Assembly (NCBI GenBank): GCA_023853785.1
Contig: JAJIRX010000586.1
Location: 1 to 21,580, forward strand
Origin: Psilocybe azurescens
Taxonomy: Eukaryota; Basidiomycota; Agaricomycetes; Agaricales; Agrocybaceae
Length of the DNA stretch: 21,580 nt
Direction of reading: 5' to 3'
Position 1 is the first letter of the stretch, and the number at the start of each line of letters is the position of its first letter. A program made the position numbers and the translations under genes. Under the pieces are notes generated by a model. That model was not told where the DNA came from and searched no databases. It was given only the letters and a program-made list of their open reading frames with translations. Positions 20,870 to 21,580 of the stretch are shown one piece after another.

Positions 20870-21580
20870 CTAAGCCCTAGATGTGCTCAAAGCCTATTTA
20901 TGAAAAAAATAAGTGCCATGTATCTGGTTCAAATGTAAGTCTTACAGTCTTTAAGTCCTTCACCTGCTGTCTTTGTTCCTTCTTCTTTGCATGATCCGAT
21001 GTGTACTTAAGTCGCATTCTTAGTGCTTCTCTGATTGGCCAATCCCTCACATAAACGTTCTTAATGTTGAAGGTTTCCGCGACCTGCAAATATTAAGCTG
21101 AGTGTCTCTAGAGTGTAGTTTATGAATCTCACTTGTTGGATTATCTCATCGATGACACTGGTATTCTGCTTAGAGATACTCAGTGTGCTGTCAAGCTTCT
21201 CAGCGGCTTCGTCGTTGATGGCACTCTGTTAGCCGGTAAGGATTGGTCTTCTAAATAACATGTTCTGACTCACCGTAAATATAGCAAAACGACCGGCTTC
21301 CCAACCCAAGGCCTTTTCAAGATTGAAGCCACCACTTTTATTTCTTCCTGCCTCACCTGGTGGTTTGGGGATCTTTTCTGCTGATTCACCTTGATTTTCA
21401 TCGTCGGGAATTCTGAGTCGGGCAAATCAGAGAGGGGTGACTCCGAGCGATTATCCTGAACAGGTGTTTCATCACGGAGACGACTTGGGGGCCGTAGGGC
21501 GAAAACTTTCGACAGGCCTGTCGTCGAATATTTGCAGCGAGATTTGTGCGAGGCGTTATCTTTGGTGGTGGCGGTAACGT
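20870..21580 (-). CDS. 3' part of an unidentified gene (runs off right edge)
   Basis: No family recognised. Clean splice sites support it: the last exons are 21225-21133, 21083-20946 and 20893-20870, with introns 21273-21226, 21132-21084 and 20945-20894, all in phase 0. The upstream exon ends at 21274 and continues toward the right edge. It encodes an acidic, disordered stretch (RLRDETPVQDNRSESPLSD), then GGFNLEKALGWEAGRFAIFT, SAINDEAAEKLDSTLSISKQ, VAETFNIKNVYVRDWPIREA and a Lys/Arg-rich helix, ending ALSTSRA. Two single-base losses (near 21490 and 21412) interrupt the upstream exon. Its stop lies 44 bp from the transposase stop in the tail-to-tail direction. It could be a second gene of the same mobile element or a host gene beside the insertion; the sequence does not decide. 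Confidence 0.65.

Noticed and set aside
16627..21580. CACTA/TAGTG terminal inverted repeats of the transposon
   Set aside because: I searched by eye around the transposase and saw no matching pair of ends; the element borders cannot be set from this window.

Overview
The window looks like nuclear DNA of a basidiomycete, most likely an agaricomycete mushroom. Genes are broken by 48-69 nt GT-AG introns with CTNAC-type branch sites. Single-copy eukaryotic genes (ADA2, CTR9) sit beside a secreted tyrosinase pair and a Tnp2-like transposase. All exon models here were assembled by hand by joining reading frames at splice sites; no database was searched.

Layout. (1) 1-2780: two short, signal-peptide-bearing tyrosinases lie head to head (one on - running off the left edge, one complete on +), separated by about 1.1 kb with a TATA-like box in front of each. 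(2) 3504-5952 (+): ADA2, the SAGA/ADA adaptor (ZZ, SANT, SWIRM). (3) 6280-10328 (-): CTR9, the TPR scaffold of the PAF1 complex, tail to tail with ADA2. (4) 10329-11953: gene-poor DNA with hairpins and an AT-rich block full of TGCAGAA/TTCTGCA words. (5) 11954-12538 (-): a small gene of unknown function. (6) 12983-15839 (+): a coiled-coil protein of unknown function with an internal 144-bp tandem duplication. (7) 15840-16857: a repeat block in which six copies of a 23-bp quasi-palindrome form three nested inverted pairs. (8) 16858-20825 (+): a Tnp2/CACTA-like transposase. (9) 20870-21580 (-): the 3' part of an unidentified gene, tail to tail with the transposase and only 44 bp away.

The left 10 kb is conserved housekeeping sequence plus a tyrosinase pair. 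The right 10 kb is an accessory, transposon-type region.

One pattern cuts across everything. Every protein-coding gene here, including the conserved ADA2 and CTR9, carries single-base frame breaks, mostly one missing base and mostly in or next to homopolymers. Allowing for them, whole-codon models result (ADA2 about 649 aa, CTR9 about 1085 aa, tyrosinase about 330 aa). I therefore read the breaks chiefly as consensus errors of a long-read assembly and not as gene death, although real decay cannot be excluded for the transposase and tyrosinases.
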